From Actinomycetes bacterium (GTDB lineage Bacteria > Actinomycetota > Actinomycetes > Propionibacteriales > Propionibacteriaceae), in assembly GCA_023458095.1 (NCBI GenBank), contig JAEXAS010000004.1, positions 1-64,000 on the forward strand: 64,000 nt of DNA, read 5' to 3'. The translations under genes were made by a program, and so were the position numbers. The notes below the pieces were generated by a model. The model was not told the origin of the DNA, searched no databases, and worked only from the letters and a program-made list of their open reading frames with translations. Shown piece after piece: positions 34,502 through 43,105 of this stretch; the first letter of the stretch is position 1, and every line of letters starts with the position of its first letter.

Positions 34502-35323
34502 ATGCGTTTCACTCAGTTGGACGTCTTCGGCGATGGTGGCCTCACCGGCAATCCGCTGGCCGTGGTGCACAACGCCGACGGGCTCGAGACCGAACAGATG
34601 CAGGAGCTCGCGGCCTGGTTCAATCTTTCCGAGACCGCCTTCCTGCTCAAACCCACCGTAACCAGGGCCGACTACCTGGTTCGAATCTTCACTCCGATCG
34701 AGGAACTCCCCTTCGCCGGACACCCCACCCTGGGCAGCGCACATGCCTGGCTGGCTGCTGGTGGCCGTCCGCACAGCACTCATCACATCGTGCAGGAATG
34801 CGGAGTGGGCCTGGTCGAGCTTCGTGGATTCAATGGACGCATGGCCTTCGCCGCCCCGCCGCTGCGACGCAAGGAGCCGCTGACCAAGACCCAGGTCAGC
34901 GCCATCGCCAAAGTGATCGGCGTCCCGGCGACTCAGTGGGTGGCCCACGCCTGGGGCGACAATGGCGCCCCCTGGCAGATGGTGCAGCTCGCCGACGCCG
35001 AGGCGGTACGCAGCGTCCAGCCGAAGCGGCAATTCGCCAAACCTGATCAATACATCGGCCTCCTCGGCCTGAACGACCCCGAGGACCCCTACACCTACGA
35101 GGTGCGGGCGCTCACCCCCGACGGCGAGGACCCCGTCACCGGATCGCTCAACGCCGCCGCAGCCCAGTGGCTACGCCACCGAGAACTCGTCCCGGCCAGC
35201 TACGTCGTGACCCAGGGCTCGACTCTCGGACGCCACGGCGAGATCCACATCGACGACGATGGAACCAACCTGTGGATCGGTGGCCGAGCCCGTGTCGCCA
35301 TCACCGGCGACCTCAAGCTCTGA
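34502..35323 (+). CDS. PhzF family isomerase/epimerase
   Basis: A 273-residue protein with the diaminopimelate-epimerase-like double fold. MRFTQLDVFGDGGLTGNPLAVV and LSETAFLLKP, whose Glu is the acid-base catalyst in PhzF, are both present, as is PFAGHPTLGSAHAW. The second half has GEDPVTGSLNAAAAQWL, matching the other active-site loop. The natural substrate is unknown and phenazine synthesis is not implied. It starts two bases after pfkA and is therefore probably co-transcribed. Confidence 0.92.
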   Translation: MRFTQLDVFGDGGLTGNPLAVVHNADGLETEQMQELAAWFNLSETAFLLKPTVTRADYLVRIFTPIEELPFAGHPTLGSAHAWLAAGGRPHSTHHIVQECGVGLVELRGFNGRMAFAAPPLRRKEPLTKTQVSAIAKVIGVPATQWVAHAWGDNGAPWQMVQLADAEAVRSVQPKRQFAKPDQYIGLLGLNDPEDPYTYEVRALTPDGEDPVTGSLNAAAAQWLRHRELVPASYVVTQGSTLGRHGEIHIDDDGTNLWIGGRARVAITGDLKL

Positions 35324-35333
35324 CCCCGCCAGA

Positions 35334-35393
35334 CGCTCCCGAAAGTGGCAGTTCCTCCCGAAGGTTCGGGAGGAACTGCCACTTTTGGGAGCG
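35334..35393. repeat. 60-base near-perfect palindrome
   Basis: Two 29-base arms, beginning CGCTCCCGAAAGTGGCAG and ending CTGCCACTTTTGGGAGCG, enclose a 2-base centre; the only mismatch is one G/A difference. It lies 11 bases after the PhzF-like gene. The stem is much longer than an ordinary terminator and no T-run follows. It could be a repeat element of the REP or MITE kind that also stops transcription. Confidence 0.7.
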
Positions 35394-35451
35394 AATAGGG
35401 GTGGTGCGCGGGGCGTACTCTAGGGGGGTTGACTAGACCGGAGGGTTCTCC

Positions 35452-37296
35452 ATGCCTCAGCTTCGCTCCCGTACGACCACTCACGGTCGCAATATGGCTG
35501 GCGCGCGCGCCTTGTGGCGGGCCACTGGCCTGACCGAGTCCGATTTCGGCAAGCCGATCGTCGCCATTGCGAACTCGTTCACCCAGTTCGTGCCGGGACA
35601 CGTCCACCTCAAGGACATGGGCCAACTGGTCGCCGGGGCGATCGCCGAAGCCGGCGGTGTGGGCCGGGAATTCAACACCATCGCCATTGATGACGGCATC
35701 GCCATGGGTCATGACGGCATGCTCTACTCGCTGCCCAGCCGCGAACTGATCGCCGACTCGGTGGAGTTCATGGTGAACTCCCACAAGGCCGATGCGCTGG
35801 TGTGCATCTCCAACTGCGACAAGATCACCCCCGGCATGCTGCTGGCCGCGTTGCGGCTCAACATCCCCACCGTGTTCGTCTCCGGTGGTCCGATGGAGGC
35901 CGGCAAAGCCCATGTCTTCGAGGGCGTGGCCACCACTCGGTTGGACCTGATCGACGCCATGTACAAGGCCGTCGACGAGTCGGTGACCGACGACCAGATG
36001 CATACCATCGAGGCCAACGCCTGCCCCACCTGCGGGTCGTGTTCAGGCATGTTTACCGCCAACTCGATGAACTGCCTGCTGGAGGTCATCGGCCTGGCGC
36101 TGCCCGGCAACGGGTCCACATTGGCCACCGCCGCTGCCCGCAAGGACCTGTTCCTCAACGCCGGCCGCCTGGTGGTCGACCTGGCCAAGCGGTACTACGA
36201 CGGCGACGACGCCTCGGTGCTGCCCAAAGCCATCGCCACCCGGGAGGCCTTCGCCAACGCCATGCGCGTCGACATCGCCATGGGCGGATCGACCAACACC
36301 GTGTTGCACCTGCTGGCTGCCGCCCATGAGGCTGGGGTCGATTTCGACTCCGACGACATCGACGCGCTCAGCCGCATCACCCCGTGCATCTGCAAGGTGG
36401 CTCCGAACACCACCAACTACTACATGGAGGACGTCCATCGTGCCGGCGGGATCGCGGCCATCATGGGCGAACTCGACCGCGGCAAGCTGCTGGATCGCGA
36501 CGTCCATGCCGTCCACTCGGCTTCCTTGGACGAATGGTTGGGCACCTGGGATGTGCGCGGCGGTTCGGCCAGCCCCGAAGCCGTCGAGTTGTTCCACGCC
36601 GCTCCGGGCGGGGTGCGCACCACTGAAGCATTCAGCTCCACGGTCCGCTGGGACGAACTGGACCTGGACGCTGAGGGCGGCTGCATCCGCGACCTCGAGC
36701 ACCCCTACACCGCCGACGGCGGCTTGGCGGTGCTGAAGGGCAACCTCGCCCTCGACGGCGCCATCGTCAAGACTGCCGGCGTGCCCGAGGAACTGTGGAC
36801 CTTCTCCGGACCGGCGATCGTGACCGAATCCCAAGAGCAGGCAGTCGAAGCGATTCTCAGCAAGCGGGTCAAAGCCGGTGACGTGGTTATCGTGCGCTAC
36901 GAAGGGCCCAAGGGCGGGCCGGGCATGCAGGAGATGCTCTACCCGACGTCCTATCTGAAGGGCCTGGGCCTGGGACCACAGTGCGCGCTGATCACCGACG
37001 GCCGCTTCTCGGGCGGCTCGTCGGGTCTGTCCATCGGCCATGTCTCGCCCGAGGCCGCCTCCGGTGGACTGATCGGGCTGGTCGAAGACGGCGACATCAT
37101 CGAGATCTCCATCCCCGAGCGACGCATCGAGCTGAAGGTGGATGACGCCACGCTGGCCGCGCGCCGCACCCAGCGCGACGCCGCCGGCTGGCAGCCGGCC
37201 AACCGTGACCGTGTGGTGTCCACCGCCCTCAAGGTGTACGCCTCGCTGGCTCTCAGCGCCGATAAGGGTGCCGCCCGCAGCCTGGACGGCCACTGA
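35452..37296 (+). CDS. ilvD: Dihydroxy-acid dehydratase
   Basis: Dehydrates dihydroxy-isovalerate and its homologue in branched-chain amino acid synthesis. The 614-residue length is normal. Iron-sulfur cysteines appear in CISNCDKITPGML and CPTCGSCSGMFTANSMNC, and the catalytic Ser region is DGRFSGGSSGLSIGHVSPEA near the C-terminus. The ATG at 35452 follows CCGGAGGGTTCTCC. It stands alone; a hairpin at 37310-37337 follows. Confidence 0.97.
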   Translation: MPQLRSRTTTHGRNMAGARALWRATGLTESDFGKPIVAIANSFTQFVPGHVHLKDMGQLVAGAIAEAGGVGREFNTIAIDDGIAMGHDGMLYSLPSRELIADSVEFMVNSHKADALVCISNCDKITPGMLLAALRLNIPTVFVSGGPMEAGKAHVFEGVATTRLDLIDAMYKAVDESVTDDQMHTIEANACPTCGSCSGMFTANSMNCLLEVIGLALPGNGSTLATAAARKDLFLNAGRLVVDLAKRYYDGDDASVLPKAIATREAFANAMRVDIAMGGSTNTVLHLLAAAHEAGVDFDSDDIDALSRITPCICKVAPNTTNYYMEDVHRAGGIAAIMGELDRGKLLDRDVHAVHSASLDEWLGTWDVRGGSASPEAVELFHAAPGGVRTTEAFSSTVRWDELDLDAEGGCIRDLEHPYTADGGLAVLKGNLALDGAIVKTAGVPEELWTFSGPAIVTESQEQAVEAILSKRVKAGDVVIVRYEGPKGGPGMQEMLYPTSYLKGLGLGPQCALITDGRFSGGSSGLSIGHVSPEAASGGLIGLVEDGDIIEISIPERRIELKVDDATLAARRTQRDAAGWQPANRDRVVSTALKVYASLALSADKGAARSLDGH

Positions 37297-37309
37297 CCGC
37301 TGCCGCACG

Positions 37310-37337
37310 GCACCCGATTCGTAAGCCGGTCGGGTGC
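37310..37337 (+). terminator. Terminator after ilvD
   Basis: GCACCCGA and TCGGGTGC form a perfect 8-bp stem around a 12-base loop, 14 bases past the ilvD stop. There is no T-run. Confidence 0.6.
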
Positions 37338-37425
37338 TCGCTGTGATCGGCTGGCCGCTATCTTGTAACAGAGTCGCCGCCGAGGCCCTCTACAGTGCCG
37401 GTGAGCTCTCACCCTCAGGAGTTGC

Positions 37426-38712
37426 ATGAACCTCGACTTCGCGGCCTGGTCACCCCATCCACAGCGTCACGCGCTGCTGGATGAGGTTCACGCCCGCCCG
37501 TTCCGTCCGGCGACGACCCCAACGCGGTTCCTCCGGTTCGCCTTCCTCACCACCCCTGAGCAGACGACCACCACGCGCGAGCGGGTCGCCCAGCTCTGCG
37601 TGGCCGCCGGCGCCGTGCCGCCGGGAACCATGACCAAGCACCACCGGGTGACCCTGCCGGGCGTGGGCGGGCTGCCCTTGGATATGACCTACGAGCAGCA
37701 TGGCGAGTTCGTCACCTTCGACTTCAGCTTCGACGGCAGCCACGAACCGTTCGCCCCGGCCGCGGGACAGATCGCCCACCTGCTGCCCGACATCGGAGAG
37801 CCTGGTCGACACATCGTCTCGGTGGATCTCAGCCTGGTGCCCGACAGCGTCGACTTCGCCTCAGCCTTCGACCCGACCAGCCTCGCGGCATCCCGGGTCC
37901 GCGGCGGGGCAGCCGTGATCGCCTCCGACTTCCGGCCCGACTCGGCAGGCTTCGTGCGCTGGCTGGTGGTCAACACCGGGCTGGACGACAACGCCGCCGG
38001 TGCGGTGTGCCAGCGCGTGATCGAGATCGAGACCTACCGCACCTTGGCCCTGCTCGGATTGCCGGAGGCGACCCGGCTGAGCCTTCCGACCGCACGCATC
38101 GAGAAGGAACTGGCCGAGATCTCCGCGGGCATGTCGGTTTCCGAAGGCACTGCTGGCGACACGGCAGTGCTGCTGCGCTTGACCCAGTTGGCCGCCGACC
38201 TTGAGGCTGATGTGGCCGCCTCATCCTTCCGGTTCGCTGCGACTCGGGCCTACGACGGCATCGTGACGGAGCGACTCCGCGCAGTCGGCGAGGAAGGCAT
38301 CGGCAACTACCCCACAGTGACCAGCTTCCTCACCCGACGCAGCGCCCCAGCGATGCGCACCTGCCGAGCCTTGGAGGCACGCCAGTCCGACCTGTCGAAG
38401 AAGCTGGCCCGCAGCGCCAATCTGTTGCGCACCCGGGTGGACGTCGCCATCGAGCAGCAGAACTCCGAGCTGCTCTCGGCGATGAACAAACGCTCCTCGA
38501 CCCAGTTGCGCCTGCAGCAAACCGTGGAAGGGCTGTCGGTCGCAGCGATCAGCTACTACGTGGTGAGCCTGTTCACCTATATCTTCAAGGCCATGGCGGA
38601 CGCCGGCTGGCCGATCGACCCGACCCTGGCGACCGGCCTCAGTGTGCCGGTGGTGTTACTCGGCATCTGGTTTCTGGTGCGCCGCATCCGCCGCAAGCAC
38701 TCCGACTCCTGA
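37426..38712 (+). CDS. DUF3422 family membrane-anchored protein
   Basis: A 428-residue protein beginning HPQRHALLDEVHARPF near residue 10, the recognisable start of the DUF3422 family. Residues 30-360 are soluble and end in a helical stretch (SDLSKKLARSANLLRTRVDV). The C-terminus has two transmembrane helices, AISYYVVSLFTYIFKAMA and TGLSVPVVLLGIWFLVRR, separated by a short loop, so the bulk faces the cytoplasm. The function is unknown; the family is better known from proteobacteria. The gene stands alone. Confidence 0.9.
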   Translation: MNLDFAAWSPHPQRHALLDEVHARPFRPATTPTRFLRFAFLTTPEQTTTTRERVAQLCVAAGAVPPGTMTKHHRVTLPGVGGLPLDMTYEQHGEFVTFDFSFDGSHEPFAPAAGQIAHLLPDIGEPGRHIVSVDLSLVPDSVDFASAFDPTSLAASRVRGGAAVIASDFRPDSAGFVRWLVVNTGLDDNAAGAVCQRVIEIETYRTLALLGLPEATRLSLPTARIEKELAEISAGMSVSEGTAGDTAVLLRLTQLAADLEADVAASSFRFAATRAYDGIVTERLRAVGEEGIGNYPTVTSFLTRRSAPAMRTCRALEARQSDLSKKLARSANLLRTRVDVAIEQQNSELLSAMNKRSSTQLRLQQTVEGLSVAAISYYVVSLFTYIFKAMADAGWPIDPTLATGLSVPVVLLGIWFLVRRIRRKHSDS

Positions 38713-38722
38713 TCGGCCTGCC

Positions 38723-39901
38723 TCACCAACCGAAGGCGCGCGCCATCCGGTCCAGGCCGGTGGCGATGACGTCGGGGGTATTGGTGACATAGGACAGCCG
38801 CATGGTGGAGCGATCCGGATCGGCGGCGTAGAACGGCCAACCCGGCACATAGGCCACCCCGGCGTCCAAAGCCCGCGGCAGCACGTCGGCGGTGTCCACC
38901 GCTCCGCCCAGTCGCACCCACAAGAACATGCCACCTTCGGGACGGTTCACCTCAGCGCCGACCGGCAGCAGGGCGCGCAGGCCGTCCACCATGGCATCGC
39001 GGCGGACCCGATACGCGGCCACCACCCGGGCGATGTGGGCATCGAGGTCGCAGTTGGCCAAGTAGTGGGCCACCGCAAGCTGGTCGGTCACCGCACTTTG
39101 CAGGCCCACCGCCTGCTTGCCGATCTCCAAAGCCCGCAGCAGGTCGCCCTCGGCCCGCAGCCATCCGATGCGCACCCCCGGCGCCATGATTTTGGACGCC
39201 GAGTTCTGCAGCACACTCTGCGCGGCCATGCCCGGCAGCGACGCGATGGGCGCCACCGGCTCACCGTCGAAACGCAGCGCTCCGTAGGGGTCATCCTCGA
39301 GCAGGGGCGTGCCGGTGCGCAGCAGGATCTCGGCCACCTGCTCGCGCCGCAGCGCAGGCATGGTGCGTCCGGTGGGGTTTTGGAAGTTCGGCACCAGATA
39401 GACGAACTTGGGGGCGTGTTCGGCGATCGCTGCGGCCAGCGCCTCCGGCACCACACCGCACTCATCGCTGGGCACCGGCACCAGCCGGGCTCCGGCCAGC
39501 CCGAATGCCTGAACCGCCGCCAGGTAGGTGGGCTGTTCGACCAACACCACATCACCGGGATCGATCAGGGCCATTCCGACCAGGAACAAACCCTCCTGAG
39601 ATCCGGAGGTCACCTGGATCTGGTCGGACCGGGTGGCCAGGTGGCGGTTCAGCCGCGCGGCGAGCAGCTCGCGCAGCTCCGGCTCGCCCTGGGTGGTCGC
39701 GTATTGCAGCGCCCGTTTCGCCTGGTGGGTAAGCACCTGGTCGAAAGCGGACGCGAAGTCAGCGGCCTCGAAAAGGTCGGCGTCAGGGATTCCGCCGGCG
39801 AACGAGATGATCTCGGATCGGCCCACCACCGCGAGGATGTCGCGCACCGGTGAAGACTTCACGTCGGCGAAACGGGAGGAGAGGCGAAACGACGAGTTCA
39901 T
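38723..39901 (-). CDS. PLP-dependent aminotransferase, class I/II (MocR/ARO8-like fold)
   Basis: A 392-residue fold-type I aminotransferase. SFAGGIPDADLFE near the N-terminus, QVTSGSQEGLFLVGMAL, LVPNFQNPTGRTMP with the Asn that holds the cofactor, and SASKIMAPGVRIGWL with the PLP lysine are all present. These motifs match aromatic or 2-aminoadipate aminotransferases of the LysN type. There is no helix-turn-helix domain, so it is an enzyme rather than a MocR regulator. It is the last gene before a leftward FMN reductase gene. Confidence 0.92.
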   Translation of the reverse strand: MNSSFRLSSRFADVKSSPVRDILAVVGRSEIISFAGGIPDADLFEAADFASAFDQVLTHQAKRALQYATTQGEPELRELLAARLNRHLATRSDQIQVTSGSQEGLFLVGMALIDPGDVVLVEQPTYLAAVQAFGLAGARLVPVPSDECGVVPEALAAAIAEHAPKFVYLVPNFQNPTGRTMPALRREQVAEILLRTGTPLLEDDPYGALRFDGEPVAPIASLPGMAAQSVLQNSASKIMAPGVRIGWLRAEGDLLRALEIGKQAVGLQSAVTDQLAVAHYLANCDLDAHIARVVAAYRVRRDAMVDGLRALLPVGAEVNRPEGGMFLWVRLGGAVDTADVLPRALDAGVAYVPGWPFYAADPDRSTMRLSYVTNTPDVIATGLDRMARAFGW

Positions 39902-39962
39902 CCCTGGATGGTTTCACGCCGGGCAGCAGCCGACCTTTTCGGGCCGCATGGTGACCTCGGAC

Positions 39963-40535
39963 TCAGCCGATGTGGCCGGGCGCGCTGGCGAGCACGCGGG
40001 TCACGAAGGCGGCGTATTCGCTCATCCAGTGCTCCAGGAATTCCTTGCTGGACGCATCGTGAACCGTGCCGTCTTCGCCGTACACGTCCGCGTCGAAGGA
40101 GATGTAGGCCTCCGGCGCCGACATCTGCGGAGCGTCCAGGAAGGCCAGCACCGGCCGTAGCGAGGTTTGCATCACGGCGGTGCCGATCTTGCCGATCGAC
40201 GCTCCGATGATGCCGGTTGGCTTGCGGGCGAAGGAGTTCTGGCCCCACGGACGCGAACCCCAGTCCAGGGCATTCTTCAGTGGGCCGGGGATGGAACGGT
40301 TGTACTCCGGCGACACGATCAGCAGGCCGTCGGCGGACTCGATGGACGCCTTGAGCGTCACGACGGACTGAGGGAGATTCGATTCCAGTTCGTAGTCGAA
40401 CAAGGGCAGGTCGCCGATGCCGATCTCAAAGAACTCCAACTCCGGCGGAGCTGACTTGATGAGGGCTTTGGACAGGCGACGGTTGATCGATCCGGTAGAC
40501 AGACTGCCGATGATCAGGCCAACGCGGTAACTCAT
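39963..40535 (-). CDS. NADPH-dependent FMN reductase family protein
   Basis: A 190-residue flavodoxin-fold enzyme. Near residue 10 is the FMN-phosphate loop GSLSTGSINRRLSKALI, and SPEYNRSIPGPLKNALDW is the signature of the azoreductase and chromate-reductase group. It probably reduces quinones, azo dyes or flavins with NAD(P)H. The ATG at 40535 follows GAGAGGACCCCTC. A perfect palindrome at 40563-40580 lies in its promoter region, which suggests control by a MarR-type repressor. Confidence 0.93.
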   Translation of the reverse strand: MSYRVGLIIGSLSTGSINRRLSKALIKSAPPELEFFEIGIGDLPLFDYELESNLPQSVVTLKASIESADGLLIVSPEYNRSIPGPLKNALDWGSRPWGQNSFARKPTGIIGASIGKIGTAVMQTSLRPVLAFLDAPQMSAPEAYISFDADVYGEDGTVHDASSKEFLEHWMSEYAAFVTRVLASAPGHIG

Positions 40536-40562
40536 GAGGGGTCCTCTCGGTATGCAACTTCT

Positions 40563-40580
40563 TAGTTAAATGTTTAACTA
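40563..40580. promoter_or_regulatory. Perfect 18-base palindrome, MarR-type operator
   Basis: TAGTTAAA and TTTAACTA flank a TG centre with no mismatch, 28 bases upstream of the FMN reductase start. AT-rich palindromes of the AGTTAAA-NN-TTTAACT kind are typical MarR-family operators. No MarR gene lies in this window, so the regulator would be encoded elsewhere. Confidence 0.6.
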
Positions 40581-40704
40581 CCTGCATCTATTCCCGATCC
40601 GCCGAAGTTTCTTGACTCGGTGTGCGAGGCCCCCTCAGCACCCCGTCAACACCGCTGTCTGCGCCGACCTGCACCACGTGATGCGGGCCGGCGCAGACGT
40701 GGAA

Positions 40705-41475
40705 TCAGCGGACGGACCAGCCGCCATCAGAGGGCACGATGACGCCATTGACGTTGCTGGCATCATCGCTGAGCAAGTAGGTGATGGTGGCGGCCAACTG
40801 CTCCGAGGTGGCCGGAACTCCGGCGGTCGCAGCCATAACCGGGCCAAGTACTGCGGCGGCGAGCTCGGACTTGAAGGGCGCCTCAATGTTGGTTTGCACA
40901 CCACCGGGCGCCACCGCGTTCGCCCGCACTCCCTGATGGGCGTAGAACGCCGCAGTATTGCGAGTGAGCGCATTGATGCCCTGCTTGGAAACCGCATAGC
41001 TGACTCCAGAGCACGCGCGCAGCGAAGCCTCGGAGGAGACATTCACGATGGATCCACCGCCGGCAGCAATCATGATCGGCAGCACCGCACGGGTGAGTCG
41101 CATCGGGCCGGTGAGGTTCACCGCCAGAACCCGCTCCCAGGTCGCGTCATCCACTTCAGCCGGGGGCAGGAAGCCGTCCATGATGCCCGCCACGTTCGCC
41201 AGGCCGTCGACGCTGCCGCCAGCAGCGGCTACGACAGCCTGGGCACCTTCTTCGGCCGACACATCCGCGCTGACCGGGATCAGCGCCAGACCGGGATTCT
41301 CGGCGACGAGTTCATCCAGTCGACCCTGCGCAATATCGTTGGCCACCACTCGCGCACCCTCGCGAGCAAGCCGCAGGGCGGTCGCCCGCCCAATGCCCGA
41401 CCCGGCGCCGGTCACGACGACGGTCTTGCCTGCGAATCGACCGGGAACTGTGTCAGTGCTTCCAGACATAAGCAT
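40705..41475 (-). CDS. Short-chain dehydrogenase/reductase
   Basis: A 256-residue SDR enzyme. The nucleotide motif TGAGSGIGRATALRLAREG lies near residue 22, NVAGI follows the fourth strand, and the catalytic Ser (NVSSEASL), Tyr and Lys (SYAVSKQG) are all present. The C-terminus carries NGVIVPSDGGWSVR. The substrate is unknown. It is divergent from a TetR regulator with 70 bases between them, which suggests that regulator controls it in response to a small molecule. Confidence 0.93.
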   Translation of the reverse strand: MLMSGSTDTVPGRFAGKTVVVTGAGSGIGRATALRLAREGARVVANDIAQGRLDELVAENPGLALIPVSADVSAEEGAQAVVAAAGGSVDGLANVAGIMDGFLPPAEVDDATWERVLAVNLTGPMRLTRAVLPIMIAAGGGSIVNVSSEASLRACSGVSYAVSKQGINALTRNTAAFYAHQGVRANAVAPGGVQTNIEAPFKSELAAAVLGPVMAATAGVPATSEQLAATITYLLSDDASNVNGVIVPSDGGWSVR

Positions 41476-41490
41476 TGCCTCCTTGAGTTG

Positions 41491-41527
41491 CGCCCGTCAT
41501 TGGGCGAGGATTTATAGCACTGCGTGC
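41491..41527. promoter_or_regulatory. Inverted repeats in the SDR/tetR intergenic region
   Basis: CGCCC-gtcatt-GGGCG (41491-41506) and GCAC-TGC-GTGC (41517-41527) lie in the 70-base gap between the two divergent genes. They are candidate operator sites for the TetR protein; which of them is used cannot be told. Confidence 0.45.
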
Positions 41528-41545
41528 AAAATAGGGGTATTCGTG

Positions 41546-42151
41546 ATGTCAGACAAGAGTCCGAGGCGAGGCCGGCCACCGGTGACTTCAGCGTCCCTGA
41601 TCGCTCACGCCGCCTTGGACCTGTTCATTCGCGAAGGCTTCGAGAACACCACCATGGACGCGGTGGCGGCCGCTGCCGGAGTCAGTCGTCGCACCCTGTT
41701 TCAGTACTTCCCCAGCAAGAGCGCCATCGTCTGGCATGGAGCTCAGCAGGCCTACGAAGCGCTGCTGACAACGCTGAATGAGGTTCGCGGCGACAGTGAC
41801 TGGCACCCCCAGGTGGCCGACGCCATGGTGGCCTCGCTGCAGTTCCCCGACGATGACCTCCAGGCCCTGCGCCTGCGGTTGCAGTTGATCAACGCTGAGC
41901 CCTCCCTACAGACCCATCTGTTCACCGACGCGCATCAGCAATTGCACGCAATCGCGCAGCGAATCGCCGCATCCCTCGGCACCGATCCAGACGATCTGGC
42001 GCCGTTTGTCTTGGCCAGGACGGCCTGGACCGCCTCCTTCAGCGCACTGCTGTGGTGGGCCCAACAAGGCCACGGCGATCCCCGGGTGGCAGCCCGTCAG
42101 GCCTTGGAGTTGCTCGGCCTCAAGGGCCGGGACCCAACTCCTGGCCGGTAG
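41546..42151 (+). CDS. TetR family transcriptional regulator
   Basis: A 201-residue repressor. The likely start is ATG 41546 (GTG 41543 adjoins). The basic tail KSPRRGRPP and the helix-turn-helix TTMDAVAAAAGVSRRTLFQY, then FPSKSAI near residue 55, are typical of TetR proteins. The ligand domain from residue 70 is rich in Ala and Leu and ends in a Trp-containing helix (SALLWWAQQG). It probably represses the divergent SDR gene. The rest of the longer open frame upstream is antisense to the SDR gene. Confidence 0.9.
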   Translation: MSDKSPRRGRPPVTSASLIAHAALDLFIREGFENTTMDAVAAAAGVSRRTLFQYFPSKSAIVWHGAQQAYEALLTTLNEVRGDSDWHPQVADAMVASLQFPDDDLQALRLRLQLINAEPSLQTHLFTDAHQQLHAIAQRIAASLGTDPDDLAPFVLARTAWTASFSALLWWAQQGHGDPRVAARQALELLGLKGRDPTPGR

Positions 42152-42153
42152 TC

Positions 42154-42420
42154 CCCTTCGACAAGCTCAGGGAACGGAAGGCTACGCAGCCTTTCCCAGC
42201 AACGCTGCCGAAGCGTTGAGCTCTTGCCCTTCGACAGGCTCAGGGAGCGAGACCCTTCGACAAGCTCAGGGAACGGAAGGCAGCCCGCGGGATTGATCGC
42301 CCCGTTCCCTGAGCTTGTCGAAGGGCACCCCCCCGCTCCCTGAGCCTGTAGAAGGGCAAACCACCCGACGCCTGAGCTTGTCGAAGGGCAAACCACCCGC
42401 TCCCTGAGCTTGCCGAAGGG
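42154..42420. repeat. Cluster of seven REP-like elements
   Basis: Seven copies or near copies of the CCCTTCGACAAGCTCAGGG element lie in both orientations within 267 bases between tetR and pdxH, including CCCTTCGACAAGCTCAGGG at 42154 and its inverse TCCCTGAGCTTGCCGAAGGG at the right end. Single-base variants (CAGG, GTAG, GCCG) show independent decay. No gene is seen in this gap. Confidence 0.85.
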
Positions 42421-42430
42421 CTGCTGAGCG

Positions 42431-43063
42431 TCAGGGCGCCAAGCGCTCCTTGTGCCACCGGCCATCGACGAGCCGGAACCGGACGCGATCATGCAGCCGG
42501 CTCTTGCGGCCCTGCCAGAACTCCCAGACATCCGGCACCACCCGGTAGCCGCCCCAGTTCTCCGGACGCGGCGGGTGCAGCCCGTACTTCGCGGAGGCCT
42601 TGGCAGCATTGGCCAACAGCACTCCGCGGTTGGCGATCACCTCGCTCTGCGGCGAGGCCCACGCTCCGATTCGGGAATCCACCGGACGCTTGGCGAAGTA
42701 GGCGTCCGACTCTTCGGCGGAGGTGCGTTCCACGCGACCCTCGATGCGGACCACCCGTTCCAGCTCGACCCAATGAAACTGCAGGGCCGCATAGGGGTTG
42801 GCCGCCAACTCGCGGGCCTTACGGCTGTGATAGTTGGTGTAGAACACCACCCCGTCGGCGTCAAAGCTCTTGACCAGCACCACCCGAGTCGAAGGCCGCC
42901 CATCTGCACCCACGGTGGCCACCGTCATCGCATTCGGCTCAGCGACCTTGGCCTTCAGCGCTGCTTGGAACCACTTCTCGAACAAGGCCAGCGGCTCGTT
43001 GCCGACGTTCTGCTCGTCCAAGGCGTCTTGCTCGTAGCTGGTGCGCATGTTCTCAAGGTCCAC
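42431..43063 (-). CDS. pdxH: Pyridoxamine 5'-phosphate oxidase
   Basis: A 210-residue FMN enzyme that makes pyridoxal phosphate from the amine or alcohol form. Family features include PNAMTVATVGADGRPSTRVVL near residue 40 (quoted in part as AMTVATVGADGRPSTRVVL), LVKSFDADGVVFYTNYHSRK, and the C-terminal WEFWQGRKSRLHDR with RLVDGRWHKERLAP. It supplies the cofactor of the aminotransferase and thrC nearby but is not in an operon with them. Confidence 0.95.
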   Translation of the reverse strand: MDLENMRTSYEQDALDEQNVGNEPLALFEKWFQAALKAKVAEPNAMTVATVGADGRPSTRVVLVKSFDADGVVFYTNYHSRKARELAANPYAALQFHWVELERVVRIEGRVERTSAEESDAYFAKRPVDSRIGAWASPQSEVIANRGVLLANAAKASAKYGLHPPRPENWGGYRVVPDVWEFWQGRKSRLHDRVRFRLVDGRWHKERLAP

Positions 43064-43105
43064 GCCTCCAGCCTACGGCTCGAAGTCGATCAGAACCCGC
43101 CGCGA

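Noticed and set aside
42006..42296. A 96-codon frame reading from tetR into the repeat cluster
   Set aside because: Overlaps tetR in another frame and then encodes the REP-like repeats; no start signal.
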